Made by a program: the position numbers and the translations under genes
In this document: piece after piece, positions 33,725 through 44,755 of the stretch
How the letters are laid out: the number at the start of each line of letters is the position of its first letter
How positions within the stretch are numbered: the first letter of the stretch is position 1
Notes under the pieces: model-generated
Database searches by the model: none
What the model saw: the letters and a program-made list of their open reading frames with translations, nothing else
Told to the model about the DNA's origin: nothing
Assembly (NCBI RefSeq): GCF_002099425.1
Contig: NW_018344228.1
Location: 1,029,001-1,093,000 of the forward strand
DNA from: Phascolarctos cinereus
Taxonomy: Eukaryota; Chordata; Mammalia; Diprotodontia; Phascolarctidae
Direction of reading: 5' to 3'
Length of the DNA: 64,000 nucleotides

Positions 33725-33905
33725 TGAAACTGAAGAACAGTTCCTTTGATTGTGACCCTGGGCTAGTTCCCAAACAATCTTATTTGTAAAACGGAAATAA
33801 TGAAACCTGTTATGTTTACATCATTTCCATGAGATAAAGCAAGTAAAGTGTATAGCTTCAAGTCCAACATAAATGGAACTTCCACAGCTGCTTATTTTTA
33901 AAGGT
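33725..33905 (+). repeat. MIR-type CORE-SINE
   Basis: 'tgattgtgaccctgggctag', 'cttatttgtaaaacggaaat' and the distal 'atgagataaagcaagtaaag' are in MIR order. Confidence 0.75.
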
Positions 33906-34009
33906 ACATGACTATGAACGTTATTAATTTAACAGTTTGCAGCCCAAGTAAGACTGAGGTTGTGTCTTTTTTGTAGGATTATAATTTTCTATAGCTAAGT
34001 CAAATCTCC

Positions 34010-34192
34010 TGTTGGAAAGAATATTGACTTTCAAGTTGGAGGATCTGGGCTCAAATCCTGGCTTTATTACTTTCTACCTGGGACCTTGGGAAAGTCACTT
34101 AACCACTCCTGGCATATTTTTACCCAGTTGTAAAAAGAATTGGACTAACTGGCTTCTAAGGTCCCTTCCAAATCTAGATCTATGATCTTTTT
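34010..34192 (+). repeat. MIR3-type CORE-SINE, near full length
   Basis: 'gaggatctgggctcaaatcc', 'gggaaagtcacttaaccact' and the 3' end 'aaggtcccttccaaatctag' then 'atctatgatc' show a sense MIR3 with its L3-like tail. Confidence 0.85.
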
Positions 34193-34330
34193 AGTAGAAT
34201 CTCAGAGCTTAAAGAGATCCCAGAGGGTGTCCAATCTGGCTTATAACTGATAGAGAATGTACTCCACAAGATTTGGAAGATTTCTCTTAGGAATTAAATA
34301 TCATAACACTGCTGTCAGTGAATTATGGAA
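34193..34330 (-). mobile_element. CR1/L3-type LINE remnant, antisense
   Basis: 'atctcagagcttaaagagat', 'cccagagggtgtccaatctg' and 'gatagagaatgtactccaca' fit the antisense CR1/L3 3' region. It lies directly behind a MIR3 whose tail belongs to the same clade. Confidence 0.5.
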
Positions 34331-34914
34331 CTGGAAGTGATCTGAGAGTTTATCACTAAAGCTTTTCTTTGAAGATCTATATTATCTCAAATTTCCTAAG
34401 TGAACAAACAAAAAAGCTTTGATACTGTGATGACTTTGAAAAGCATAGAAGACCTGTTTTTTTTTTTCTTATTTGGGTAAATAATCATAGTTCTAAGATT
34501 CCATTATATTTCATGGTAATATTGGAAAAGAACAATGTATTGGAAAGATCGATGAAGGTGCAGAAATCTAAGCTCTATGTCCAAATTTTGATTTTCCTAG
34601 CTGTGTGATCTTGGGCAAGAAGAACCATGATTATGGCACGGTGATTGGAACTTTGTGCTATGATGCTGGGATGTAGGGTGTACTATCGGTCCTCTGGCCA
34701 GCATTTCTCATACTTTGTAGTTCTTCATTATCTCATCAACAGTCACAACTTTGGGGATTCCATTGTGGTTACATCTGTCTCCTGCAATCCACCTTTTCCC
34801 ACTAGTATATGCTTTTACTGCCACTGTTTCTGTCTTCTCTCAGATCTGGGTTAGAGGTGGCTAAAGGGATACGAACTAGGGTCATCACTCTCACTAAAAT
34901 AATTCTATCTCAAG
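34331..34914. other. Single-copy-looking DNA
   Basis: Fragments near 34535-34625 ('ctagctgtgtgatcttgggc') are a decayed MIR piece. The remainder is unassigned. Confidence 0.45.
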
Positions 34915-35100
34915 TGCTAGTTTTCCTAACTGCCATTCTGCTGTAGGCAAGTCACTTAGCAGAGCTGATTTTCAATTTTCTCATCTGTAAAATGGGCTTA
35001 ATGTAGGTGCTACCAGTTTCAGAGTATTGTTTTGAAGGAAATTCTTTGCAAACCCATAAAATAACTAAGGAAATTCATGCAATTACTATATTAATGTTGG
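34915..35100 (+). repeat. MIR-type CORE-SINE
   Basis: 'tgtaggcaagtcacttagca', 'ttctcatctgtaaaatgggc' and the distal 'ttgcaaacccataaaataac' are in MIR order. Confidence 0.75.
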
Positions 35101-35571
35101 CATGAAATTCTGATGGGTGTGACTAGCCCTAATTGTACTTTTGATTCAGGTACTTACCATTTGAACTACAGTGAGGTATTATACACTAACAATAATTTAA
35201 AAAATCTTTTATATTTATATAAGATTTCATGCTTTTCAAGGCTTGAGCAACATTATCTAATGTGAACATATATGGCTCAGCACTCACAGGCACTCTGTGA
35301 ATTAGACAAGAATTTCCCAATGAATTGAGAACATTTCCTTCTTTTGAAACAAAGAATCCTTTTTCGGTTAGAAAAAATAAACAATATCAGGGGAGTAATT
35401 CTCTTTTCTAGTTTAATTATGGAAATGTTTGATTTTAATGCTTCATTGAATTTCTTTTTCCCTGACAAAATATGAAGTGATAATTATAGAAACAAAAGAA
35501 AAGTTTGGAGATTCCAACTTCTCTTTCCCCTGCTCTCAAGATAAAGAGTATGTTCTTGAAAATTATGTTCT
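35101..35571. other. Single-copy-looking DNA
   Basis: Nothing recognised. Confidence 0.4.
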
Positions 35572-35972
35572 GTTCTTTGTTCTTGTTTAGTTGTGTCAAA
35601 ATCTTTGTGACTCCCTTTGAGGTTTTCTTGGTAAAGATATTAGGTTTACCATTTCTTTCTCCAGCTCATTTCACAAATGAGTAAACTAAGGCAAACAGGT
35701 TTAAGTGGCTTGCCTAGGGTCACACAGCTAGTATGAGTCTGTCTGAAGTAGAATTTGAAATCAGGTCTTTCCTAGAAAGAAGTCTTCTCCATGTAAAGTC
35801 CTCATAAGGAACCCTTACTGTTGTTCATCAAAGATACAATGAGGGTGGTGTCTTGACTTGTTAGTGAATTGGATGTTAAGTGAGGGAGAGCTGCTCAAAG
35901 TCATCAGCCTCACTCTAGCCTGACTCCAAGCCTGGTGCTCTATCCACTGGGCCAACTAACTGGCACTTTTTT
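35572..35972 (-). repeat. MAR1-type CORE-SINE, antisense, split by an insert
   Basis: The left arm (35572-35771) carries the tail complement 'ctttgaggttttcttggtaa', the core 'agggtcacacagctagtatg' and 'gaaatcaggtctttcc'. The right arm (35923-35972) continues with 'tgactccaagcctggtgctc' and 'tatccactgggccaactaac'. About 150 bp of foreign sequence separates them. Confidence 0.85.
35772..35922. mobile_element. Foldback/RTE-like insert in MAR1
   Basis: 'gttgttcatcaaagatacaa', 'gtgaattggatgttaagtga' and 'aaagtcatcagcctcactct' match the left arm of the foldback element at 57406 and the complement of the insert at 29084. The first 40 bp are not assigned. Confidence 0.65.
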
Positions 35973-37169
35973 TTCCCAATTAAGAAACAATAAGTAACAT
36001 AGATTCTATTACTCTCAGCACCTTTCAGTCAACCATATGATTTTGAGGATGGGGTTTGCTATAGGGAATTGTCTGTTAAAGCTCGTCTGCTCCTTTCTCA
36101 TGTTTTCATCGTGGACCCTTGAATATCATCCTAAAATCACTTTAATTCTAAGAGCATTTCAATGAGTCTTCTACTTTCCCCCCACTACTAACAATCATTT
36201 TCCCCAAGGACATTTTTATACAATGAAGTCCTTTATAAATACCAATATCTACTATGGTTAAATGGAGGGAAAAAAGCCAATTTCAAATCCATTTAATAAA
36301 TGAAGATTAATTCTTTATAGGCGGGCCAGAACAAAATTGGATACAGAAAAGGGAAGAAAAGCAGGGGTAGGTAGCTTCTTGAATAGAGAAGAATTAAGTA
36401 AAGAATTTGCAGCTCTCAGAGTCTTAGGAGAATTCCTTCAGACAAGGGTACTCTGAAAGCCACTGGATTGTGTTACAACAAGTGTGAAATACAAAAATCA
36501 CATCACTAACCTTATTTATTCAATAGGACATAAATCACATGGTAGAGTTTCTACAAAATGAGAGTCATTATTTTGGGCCCTAGGCTTGCCAATGCTCCAT
36601 GTGCATAATTACTATGTTTCCTGGTTGGTCAGTGAGCAGTCCTTATATGTGCTAATATTAGGGGAAAAGAGAATGTTTTCCCTCCTTAATGTCAATTCTT
36701 AAATAATGTATGAAGCATTGAAATTCATTCTGGATTTGGATATTTCATGTGGGGCAGCGAAGAGTTAGTATTGTGATCAATTTTTTTTACCCAATCATCT
36801 TTATGTGCATTGTAGCTTAAAGATAAATAATCCTGGGACAAACTGCCATCTTGCTATTCTTTTATACCTAGTGTTTGGTTAACTATTGAGCAAGTGAACA
36901 CAATGATTGATTTTTGTAATTGAGTGATAGTATTGATATGCAAAATCTTCTGCAGCCTGAGAACATCTTTGATACCAGTCCAATAGCAGACAGGACAGCA
37001 AGATGAGACCCATGGCTTCTCGATCCTATATGGATTTGATTTCTTTGGCTAGATCTCTATCTTTTAAAAACTTTTCATTCCATGGGGCTTGAAGGCTTGT
37101 GAGTGTTTGGTAAGGCAGTATCTATTCCATTTTTTTCTTCTTCTTAAATCTCTGTGGGTCAATGCTATG
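35973..37169. other. Single-copy-looking DNA, 1.2 kb
   Basis: No repeat recognised. It adjoins the minus-strand open frame that follows. Confidence 0.4.
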
Positions 37170-37462
37170 TCAGGGCATTTGTAGGGAAGTTTTAGCTCTG
37201 ATAATTTTCTGTTTCCAGTGCAGTTTATTTGTTGAATTCTCAAGGCTATTTTGAGGCTTGTATTTATAGTATAGGGATCTGTTGTCTCTTGCTTTATGAA
37301 GACTTAGTAATCTCTGGTGTCTAATTCTGGACACTTGAGCATGTCTTTCCAGGTACTGGGCCAGTGATAAATCTTTAAAACTTGCAGGTCTGTGTTTTAT
37401 TTTATCTACTGTTCCCTTGCAAAGTATACATTGATCAATAAGTTTCAAAATACTAATAATTA
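37170..37462 (-). other. Minus-strand open frame, about 97 codons, not assigned
   Basis: The frame is open from a stop near 37463 to a stop at 37170 and contains no start ATG; the only Met is next to the C-terminus. The translation is rich in K, R, H, Q and S and polar, unlike the F/I/L-rich chance frames elsewhere in the window. Nearby text is not a repeat I recognise. It could be an exon, a decayed retrocopy or chance. I see no domain and propose no function. Confidence 0.2.
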
Positions 37463-37487
37463 TTTATTGTTACTAGTATAAAAATAA

Positions 37488-37695
37488 CAATTCATATTTT
37501 TATAGCACTTTAAGGTTCACTACCTTTCTCCATAATGCCCCAGTGAGGTAAGCCAGGTAAGAATTATTTTCTCCATTTAACAGGTAAGGAAAATGAGGCT
37601 TGGAAAAGTTTAGTTGGTCCATGATCACACAGCTAGTAAGTATCAGAGCTAAAATTTAAACTCAGTCTCCTGATTACAAACCCATTATTCTTTAC
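37488..37695 (-). repeat. THER1-type CORE-SINE, antisense (first of two)
   Basis: 'tagcactttaaggttcacta', 'aggtaaggaaaatgaggctt' and 'gatcacacagctagtaagta' are in antisense THER1 order. Confidence 0.85.
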
Positions 37696-37696
37696 A

Positions 37697-37966
37697 ATAA
37701 TAATGATGATGATAGTAGTAGAAATGGTTAGCATTTATACAGTGCTTTAAGGTTTGCCAAGTGCTTTCCATATTTTCTCTCATTGTGTCCTGACAACACC
37801 CCTGGGAGGTAGATGCTATTAATATCCCCATTTCATAGGTGAGGAAATTGAGACAGTGAGATTAAATGATTTCCCCAGTGTCATACAGCTAGTTTCTGAG
37901 GTCCAATTTGAACTTTGGTCATCTGAATTTCAAGTTCAGTTTTCTCTCTAGTATGCCCCCTAGCTA
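37697..37966 (-). repeat. THER1-type CORE-SINE, antisense (second of two)
   Basis: A nearly complete copy, in the same orientation as its neighbour and directly abutting it. It begins with a GAT/AGT-rich tail, followed by 'acagtgctttaaggtttgcc', 'cctgggaggtagatgctatt' and 'atttcataggtgaggaaatt'. Confidence 0.9.
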
Positions 37967-38847
37967 ATGAACATAGTGTATACCTTACCAATGTAATTTA
38001 AAATGTGCAACAGTGGCTATAAAATTATGAATTCTGTCACTTCAAATTCATAGTGCAGAGCTCACATTCAAAACTTACTTTGAAAAGAGTAAATATTAAC
38101 CACAAAGCGATTTTTGAAATTTTATATAAAATTGATTTGATGCTAAGGCTGAGTCTCTCTCTTTGCTCTGTGAGAATGTCTCAGCTCTGTGCTAGCTTCT
38201 CACTTTAGGACACCACAAAGTCATTGGTTTTCATCTAATAATTAATCAGAAGTGAATTTTTTAGAGAAAACAAAAACCCTATTCCACACCACACTGACTC
38301 TTTGTATCACATATGTAGTTAGAAACCAGGTTAGCTCTTTATAGCATAACATTCTGTCTGTACAACCACTCAATTCAGTGACTCCCTTCGAATTTTTTGT
38401 ACAATACTTATCTATACCACTCGTACGGCATTTGTTACATATTCTTATGATCTGGTTTTAAAGAACAGGCTTATGAAACCAGCCAAAACAATTTTCTGTG
38501 TAGATAGAGTCTAAAACAAACAAAGAAAAATGCTTCATGATGAGCAGATCCTTGCCCTGTCTGACCCACAGTATTGAGCAGAAAAACTGCTCCAAGAAAT
38601 CCCAGTGGTAAGAGTAATGACAGAGGAAGTGATAAAGGTTCAGAGATATTATTTCTCTGGTATGTCACCAAAGAAAACTGACTTAACCTTCTCCTGTCTC
38701 AAAAGGTAGGCAAAAACTAGAACAAATAGATTTGAATCAAAAAGACTTTAGGGACACTAAAGGCATTTCCAACATTATTAATTCTAGTTTGAATTTTCTG
38801 ACTGAAAGTTTTGAATGTATTTCTTAAATAAGAGAATTGCTGAAATG
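37967..38847. other. Single-copy-looking DNA
   Basis: Nothing recognised. Confidence 0.4.
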
Positions 38848-39010
38848 GGATCATACTATAGGATATAGGACTGGAAGGAACCTTGAAGATCATCTCATTC
38901 AAGCCCTAATTTTACAAATGAGGAACCTGAAAGACAGAGAAAGAAAGTGATTTATCCAGGGTCACCCATGCAGCAAATAGCAGTATTGGGATGTGAACCC
39001 ACATTCGTAG
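38848..39010 (-). repeat. MIR3-type CORE-SINE, antisense
   Basis: 'ataggactggaaggaacctt', 'gaagatcatctcattcaagc' and 'tttatccagggtcacccatg' are in order. The head is decayed. Confidence 0.8.
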
Positions 39011-40883
39011 GGTGAAATATGATGCTTTATTCTTTTATTTTGATGCTTTTTCAGACTGAATATTGGTTTTAGCTGGATATTATGAGTACTCAGGCTGGTG
39101 TCATCATTGTAGTAGAAAACTAGAATGGAAAATCTCTCCACCAGTGGAGGCCAGTGATCTGCTTAGAACATAATCATGCAGAAGTGCTATGTATGGGATG
39201 GAACACTTACATGAGTAGACCACATTCATATTTTAATGAAAGTAAAGACTTGAAGCTAAGATTTCCTTAATTCAAAACCAGCCTCTCTACTTTGCTAAGC
39301 TGTACTGCATAGTCCATATTTATATATGAAGTCATTTAGCCTTTAGATGATCAGGTTTTATTCTGGTACAAATTTAAATGGTTTTAGGAAATCTTTGTAA
39401 TTATGAAACAAGAATGCTTTTACGAATTAAAAAAATAAGTTTGAACTTTCTGCACAGTTAAAGCTTAGAGATATATACATTCATGACCTCAACAACAGAA
39501 TATTTCCATTCTTATACTTACAAAACACAAATAATAATCACCTAGTGTTTTGATGCAGGAGGAAGAAGGCCTGTTTTTAGCTTCTACCATTTCTGTCTAG
39601 TATTGGAGAGTATTCAATTGAGTAGGGCAAGAAGAAAGTACTGATGATACTCACTACATTTCCAGTGAGGCAAACATTTTAGCTTCAACTTCAATTTTCC
39701 ATGCAGATTAAGTGAAGGCTCTAGTCAGCAAAGGTTTTTTCAATGAGGTAGCTCTTTAAGTTAGAGTCATTAAAGGAGCCATCATAATTGGTTCATTAGA
39801 AGATGTCACTAAGGCCTGGATGTCAAATATTTTCCTATAGTTATATACTAAAGTTAATCCAATCCAATTTGGATTTTCATTAGATTGAAATTGAAAGGCT
39901 CACAAATCATCATCTTGTGATTTGGTCCTTGATGATCCCATGGTATTGCCATTCTCAAAGTGGGGAAACCATTATGTCCAGTTAGCCAAATAGAAACAAA
40001 GTTAGAATGTACCATGAGGGGATACTTGGTTCTCTAGGAGAGGGGGCTGGAAGGAGAGCCATCAAATATAATTAATAAGAAGAAAAAGCAACAGAGATTT
40101 GATTGCTTGAAAAATCACTTGCCATAAGATGTGCCAACTTTCTATAGAAAAAGCATAATTCTAAGGGAGGAAGATTTAGCATATTCCTTAAAAAGCATTC
40201 CCAGTGATTGTTGCCTGGGTTGGTTATAACTGAAAGCTTCGGCAAACAGCTCCCGATTTAGCTCCCACGTTGCTTTCTGCAGACAACCCTGTTTTGGGGG
40301 GAAAATCTTCACATTCCCTGGATGTTTAAAATAAACACATATAAAAAGAGAGTGCAATTGCTGGGCAGAATTTTGGCTATGGAACAAAAATTTTATCAAC
40401 ATGGGATCTGCGTATGACAGCCAGAACTCTGAGTTTGTCACTGCATGGAAGATTTATTTATTTTCTCTCTGGTGTCTCAGAATGAAATAGACCCTCACTG
40501 GCAGGGAGTGAGAGGAAGGTGCATTTTTTTCTATCTTTATTGCTTGGTTCCAAAGCGTTTCAATTAACTGTGTTCTTCCACAATGCAGTAGTGATATCAG
40601 AAGTACCATCTTTTAAAGAACAAGCTAAAATGCCCAATTACACTTATACTCCTCATGCAAAATGGGCTTTATTGCCAATATAACCAGAGCCAAAAAATTC
40701 TGAATTCTATGTATCTCCCCCACATACCCAATACAGAGTCAAGTAAATAAAAATAAATCACTGTTGAAGATGACGTGATTCCTCCTCCCCCACGCCCCAT
40801 TTCTTTGTAAAATATACACTTCATTAGGTTTAATGTACTCCCTACTCAATAATATTGTCTTCTACCTCAAATTGACTTAAAGT
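39011..40883. other. Single-copy-looking DNA, 1.9 kb
   Basis: No repeat recognised. The part at about 40190-40640 has higher GC, several retained CpGs and an 'aattaact' site, and could be conserved noncoding DNA. A 99-codon minus-strand frame (40142-40441) shows no domain. Confidence 0.45.
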
Positions 40884-41095
40884 AAAGGCTCTTAACTGAG
40901 GATCCATAAAATGCCAATGGATCCATAGATAGATTTCAAGGGAGGTGGGGTCTGTGAACTTGGAAAGGAAAAAAAAATCTTTATTTTCACTAACCTCTGA
41001 CTCAAAATGAGCATTTCCTTCTATTATTTTAAAACATTACTATTTAAAGAAGACACCATAGGCTTTAACAGACTACCAAAAAGATGCCAGATAAA
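40884..41095 (+). mobile_element. hAT-type element, decayed
   Basis: 'ggctcttaactgaggatcca' near the left end resembles the 'ggttcttaacc' terminus of mammalian hAT elements. 'aacattactatttaaagaag' and 'caccataggctttaacagac' follow the order of such a copy, but the right terminus is lost. Confidence 0.45.
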
Positions 41096-41117
41096 CAAAA
41101 TGATTCAGAGTCCATTG

Positions 41118-41500
41118 TAAATGTGTCCCTGGAGAAACTTGTATGAACTGATGTAGAATGAAGTGAGCAGAACCAGGACAATTTACATTCTGACCACAAA
41201 TATGTAAAGAAAAAAACTTCAGATTGTGATCAAAGCAGTAACCAATTACATCTTTTAAAAGACTTGTGCTGGCTGAAGAATGTCTTCCCTGTTATGGCAA
41301 AAAGGTGATTGAGCAGAAGTGCAGAGGGTTAGAGAATTCAAGTATGTCTTTTGTGGTGATTTGTTTTGCTTGACTGCACTTAAATTTGTTACAACAGAGG
41401 GCTTCTGTGGGGAGTGGCTAATGTAAATTGTGATAGAAACACAAAACATTTCTGAAGTACCGAAGAAAATGTTAAAATATATGTAGAAAAAAATCAAAAG
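41118..41500 (+). mobile_element. L1-like LINE 3' end
   Basis: 'aacttgtatgaactgatgta', 'gaatgaagtgagcagaacca' and then 'gtgatttgttttgcttgact' form a series I associate with marsupial L1 3' ends. The A-rich end lies near 41490. No frame is preserved. Confidence 0.6.
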
Positions 41501-41644
41501 AAATTCAGGAGTGCTCTATAAATTGTAAAGAATCATGTAAATTCTAGTCACAATTATATGTCTATGTTGAAGATCAATGATTTCTTTAGAATGAAAATGT
41601 CTCCAAACAATGCAGATGCCAGCTGTTCAATAATTTAATAGATA

Positions 41645-41762
41645 AATCTTGAGGAGTTGGCTGAAACTCAGAGAGCAAAAGTGACTTGCCTAGGATCACA
41701 CAGGAACAGGGGCATGATGCAAACCATGTCTTTTTCAGTCCATGCCCAAAACCAGATTCATT
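41645..41762 (-). repeat. MIR-type CORE-SINE, antisense
   Basis: 'aaagtgacttgcctaggatc' then 'acacaggaacaggggcatga' is the antisense core. Confidence 0.7.
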
Positions 41763-42029
41763 TTGCCAAGCTAATTTTTTTTTTTAGTGCTGTCATGTGG
41801 TAATGATGATACCAATGATTGAAATAAGCTTCCAGGTTAAAGAGAAGAGACAACAAAAGTTATTTCAACTACATATTAGTTGGACAGAAAGTTTTATGGC
41901 TCAGTAGCAGACTTTGCTGGCTAAGGAAATCTTGGCTGATGTTTTATTTGAACATTTTTCAGAATGCTAGCCAGTAGTCATCTAAGCATTGCTCACCCCA
42001 AAAAGCCTAACATCACTGGCTTGGAGATA

Positions 42030-42395
42030 TGAGAACTGCAATTTATCCCAGTTCTTCTATTAACAAGTGGTATGACACTGGTTGCTTTGATTTATTTCTC
42101 TAGACTTCGGTTTTTCTTCTCTATAAAATGATGAAGGTGGACTAGATCAGAGAAGTTAAACACATAGCTTGCAGGGCTAACACTCCCAAGTGCTACTCGA
42201 AGTTAAAATGTAATTGGGAAATACTTAACAAAATAAATAAAAATACAATAAAACAAAGACAATGTCAAAATGTAGTTTTCTCGCAGGGATTCTTATGCAT
42301 GGTTTACTGGCCCCATTTTCTATTTGAGTTTACCCCACAGGACTAGATGACATGTAAGTTTCTACCAACGTCTAAAATCTGATGATTCCATAGAA
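42030..42395 (+). repeat. MIR3-type CORE-SINE, split by a hAT element
   Basis: The left arm (42030-42147) has 'ggttgctttgatttatttct' and 'cttctctataaaatgatgaa'. The right arm (42349-42395) has 'gacatgtaagtttctaccaa' and 'cgtctaaaatctgatgatt'. The break falls in the 'gactagatga' motif typical of MIR3. Confidence 0.8.
42148..42340 (+). mobile_element. hAT-type non-autonomous element with exact 8-bp target duplication
   Basis: A 193-bp element starts 'cagagaagttaaacacatag' and ends 'ctatttgagtttaccccaca' then g, so its ends form short inverted termini. The 8-mer GACTAGAT occurs on both sides (42140-42147 and 42341-42348), the duplication length made by hAT transposases. Relatives lie at 1922 and 44255. 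Confidence 0.9.
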
Positions 42396-43063
42396 TCATG
42401 ATAATGTTTAAAATACATGAGTACCTATCAGTGCATTTTGAAACATTATGGCAAATGCCTGGGAACATTTCAAGTCTGTTTAAACAATCATAACAAAGTG
42501 CTGTTTTAGTAGAAACAAGTTCCAAAGTACTCTCAAGTCATATCAATATGCTCTAAAGACTGTGACAAATGATGTGTACATCTACCATTATTCCTATATA
42601 TCAAGTAAAAATGTATTTTAAGTACATACTGTAAAAGAGTCCATTCTTAATCTGCAGAGTAGTAGAATCTATCCCTAAAATAATTTTTATGCTCATTGCT
42701 AAAACAAAATGGTTCAAAATGTAGTAATTTAAACCCTACCTGTCTGGAAAGTTTTCCTTGATCTCCTTGATTGACCTCAGATTGTACTTTGTTTTGTACT
42801 GTATTTTACTTTCCGTTTAGGTCTATACACTTTGTTCATCTTTCTGTTATGCTAATTTTTATTGTCTTATTGTTCATAAAGATATTTTTAACCATTTTGT
42901 CACTCTTCATTTATTTATGAGTTGTCCATGTCCTGGCACATAATCATTTTTTGTTAAGGTACTGTAAGATGTTGGAAAATAGCTTTAAGCCATAAAATAC
43001 CCAACAAAGGCTTACCATACCTACTTTTTCAAACTTTGGATCTTTATCATTATTTTTTTTTCT
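42396..43063. other. Single-copy-looking DNA
   Basis: A decayed L2-like 3' end may lie at about 42735-42960 ('acctgtctggaaagttttcc', then 'gtctatacactttgttcatc'). Otherwise nothing. Confidence 0.35.
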
Positions 43064-43310
43064 GGGCAGCTAGATGGTACAGGGAATAGAGCATTGGGAC
43101 TGGAGTCAGAACACCTAAATTCAAATTTGGTCTCATATATTTACTAGCTGTGTGACCCTAGATAAACAAATTAACCTCTGTTTGCCTCAGTTTCCTCATG
43201 TGTTAAAATGGGGAAAATATTATCTCCCAGGGATTTGGTGAAGATATGATGAGATAATATTATTAAGCATTTGTACTATATAATGCTAGCTGTTATTATT
43301 TATTATTGTT
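43064..43310 (+). repeat. THER1-type CORE-SINE, full length
   Basis: 'tgggcagctagatggtacag' (head), 'gtcagaacacctaaattcaa' (box B), 'ctagctgtgtgaccctagat', 'gcctcagtttcctcatgtgt' and a distal 'aatgctagctgttattattt' are all present. Confidence 0.9.
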
Positions 43311-43436
43311 GATCTATTTGATTTTTTAGAATCTAAGAAAAAAAGTATATTGAATTCACCTAAAATTTTTCTTTTACTAACTAGGCTATGTTATAATCTA
43401 GTTATCTTTTTAAAAAGTACTTACTTGCTGATAATG

Positions 43437-43622
43437 TGCATGGTATAACAGATAGAAACTAGCTTTAGAATCAGGACCACACAGCTTTAAGTTCTGGCTC
43501 TGAAAAGTATAAGCTGTGTGACCCTAGGCAAGTCACTTAACCTCTTAATATCCCAAACAACTCCCTAAAACTCCACAATTTAGAACATCTGCATTGGTAA
43601 AAGGAGTTTTCCTACATTGATG
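43437..43622 (+). repeat. CORE-SINE with the 'gagttccct' 3' module
   Basis: The head 'tgcatggtataacagataga', the core 'gtgtgaccctaggcaagtca' and the module start 'ctgcattggtaaaaggagtt' are clear. Confidence 0.75.
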
Positions 43623-43699
43623 ATGTGCCAGGCCCAGAAAATAACAACATATCTTCAAGAAACTTGCATCCTTAAGCATTCAGTGCATATGTATTTAAT

Positions 43700-44530
43700 A
43701 CTGATATTATCTCATGATCTCAGATGCCTTCAATCATTATTTATCTTCCTTAATAAGTATGAAGCTTCTGTGTAAGTGCCAGCCTTTGTTCTCTTTCCTT
43801 TTCTTGAAACAGACATAGCTTCCAATATATTTTTCACTGGCCTATGTCTAACTTTGCATTGATGTCACCAAGTATTAGAGCTGATTTAATCTGGTAAATT
43901 TCTCTATGACTTTTTCTTTACTGGTGCATGAGGTATCCTCATGATGATATTTTTTGCTTATGTCATCCTGAGCACTAAAATGATAGATACCAGGTGTTCC
44001 ATGAAATAATGCTTCTTATTTACTTTGCATGCACAATAAAACCAACTCCCTAAGCTACTTTACCTCTTCAAGTTGAACTTGTGAGTGATCTTTCTATTTA
44101 GCTCTCACCCCCTCATACATTTTGGTTTCATTTTTAGTGAGAATGCCAATACCTAACATACAAAAAAAGATTCAGTGCCTCCAGTGGTAGTGATTATTGG
44201 GTAAGAATATCACTCTTCAAGAAACGAGAATTGATTTTTATGGATGGTCTATATCAGAGGTGCCAAACATGCATCCTGAAACACTCCATTGCTATTTGAG
44301 TTGGATACCATTGGTCTACACATTGTGATTCTTAGCATCTTTTGACCTATTTTTTTTTCTGCCACCCTTTCACTACCACTGCAGATGCAGAAAAGGTCCA
44401 TGAAAGACCGAAGGTTATTATATATTCTTCTTTTTTGTGGGTTGCCTTATAATCATTATCTAGTTCTCCACCAACTGGTAATGAATTTCTGCTGACTTAG
44501 TTAGTCTAGTACTTGGACAGTAAACAGTCT
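43700..44530 (-). mobile_element. RTE/BovB-type LINE fragment, antisense
   Basis: 'actttgcattgatgtcacca' then 'agtattagagctgatttaat', 'tactggtgcatgaggtatcc' and 'gagaatgccaatacctaaca' look like the complement of RTE-type ORF text (endonuclease to reverse transcriptase). Decayed, with no frame. A micro hAT element sits inside it at 44255. Confidence 0.45.
44255..44313 (+). mobile_element. 59-bp hAT-type deletion derivative
   Basis: It starts 'cagaggtgccaaacatgcat' and ends 'ctatttgagttggatacc' then attg, so both termini of the 42148 family are kept with almost no interior. The flanks 'gtctatat' (44247-44254) and 'gtctacac' (44314-44321) agree at 6 of 8 positions, with two transitions, as expected for an aged 8-bp duplication. 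Confidence 0.8.
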
Positions 44531-44554
44531 GTTACTAGGGCCAGTATTCAATGT

Positions 44555-44755
44555 AGAAGAATGGTACACAATATTAATAAAGTGCTTTACTTCCTCTTTC
44601 TTGCCACATGGATTCTTACCATAACCTGAGGTAGGTAATATAGTTATTGTTATTCTCATTTTACAAATGGGGAAATTGAAGCCGAAAAGTGAAGTGACTT
44701 GTCTACTGACACACAATTGACATACCATTACTGTTGGAAGTGGGATTGTGTCTGT
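44555..44755 (-). repeat. THER1-type CORE-SINE, antisense
   Basis: 'aataaagtgctttacttcct', 'taacctgaggtaggtaatat' and 'cattttacaaatggggaaat' are in order. Confidence 0.8.

Noticed and set aside
40142-40441. 99-codon minus-strand frame
   Set aside because: No domain, no flanking splice pattern and ordinary composition. Kept only as part of a possible conserved noncoding segment.
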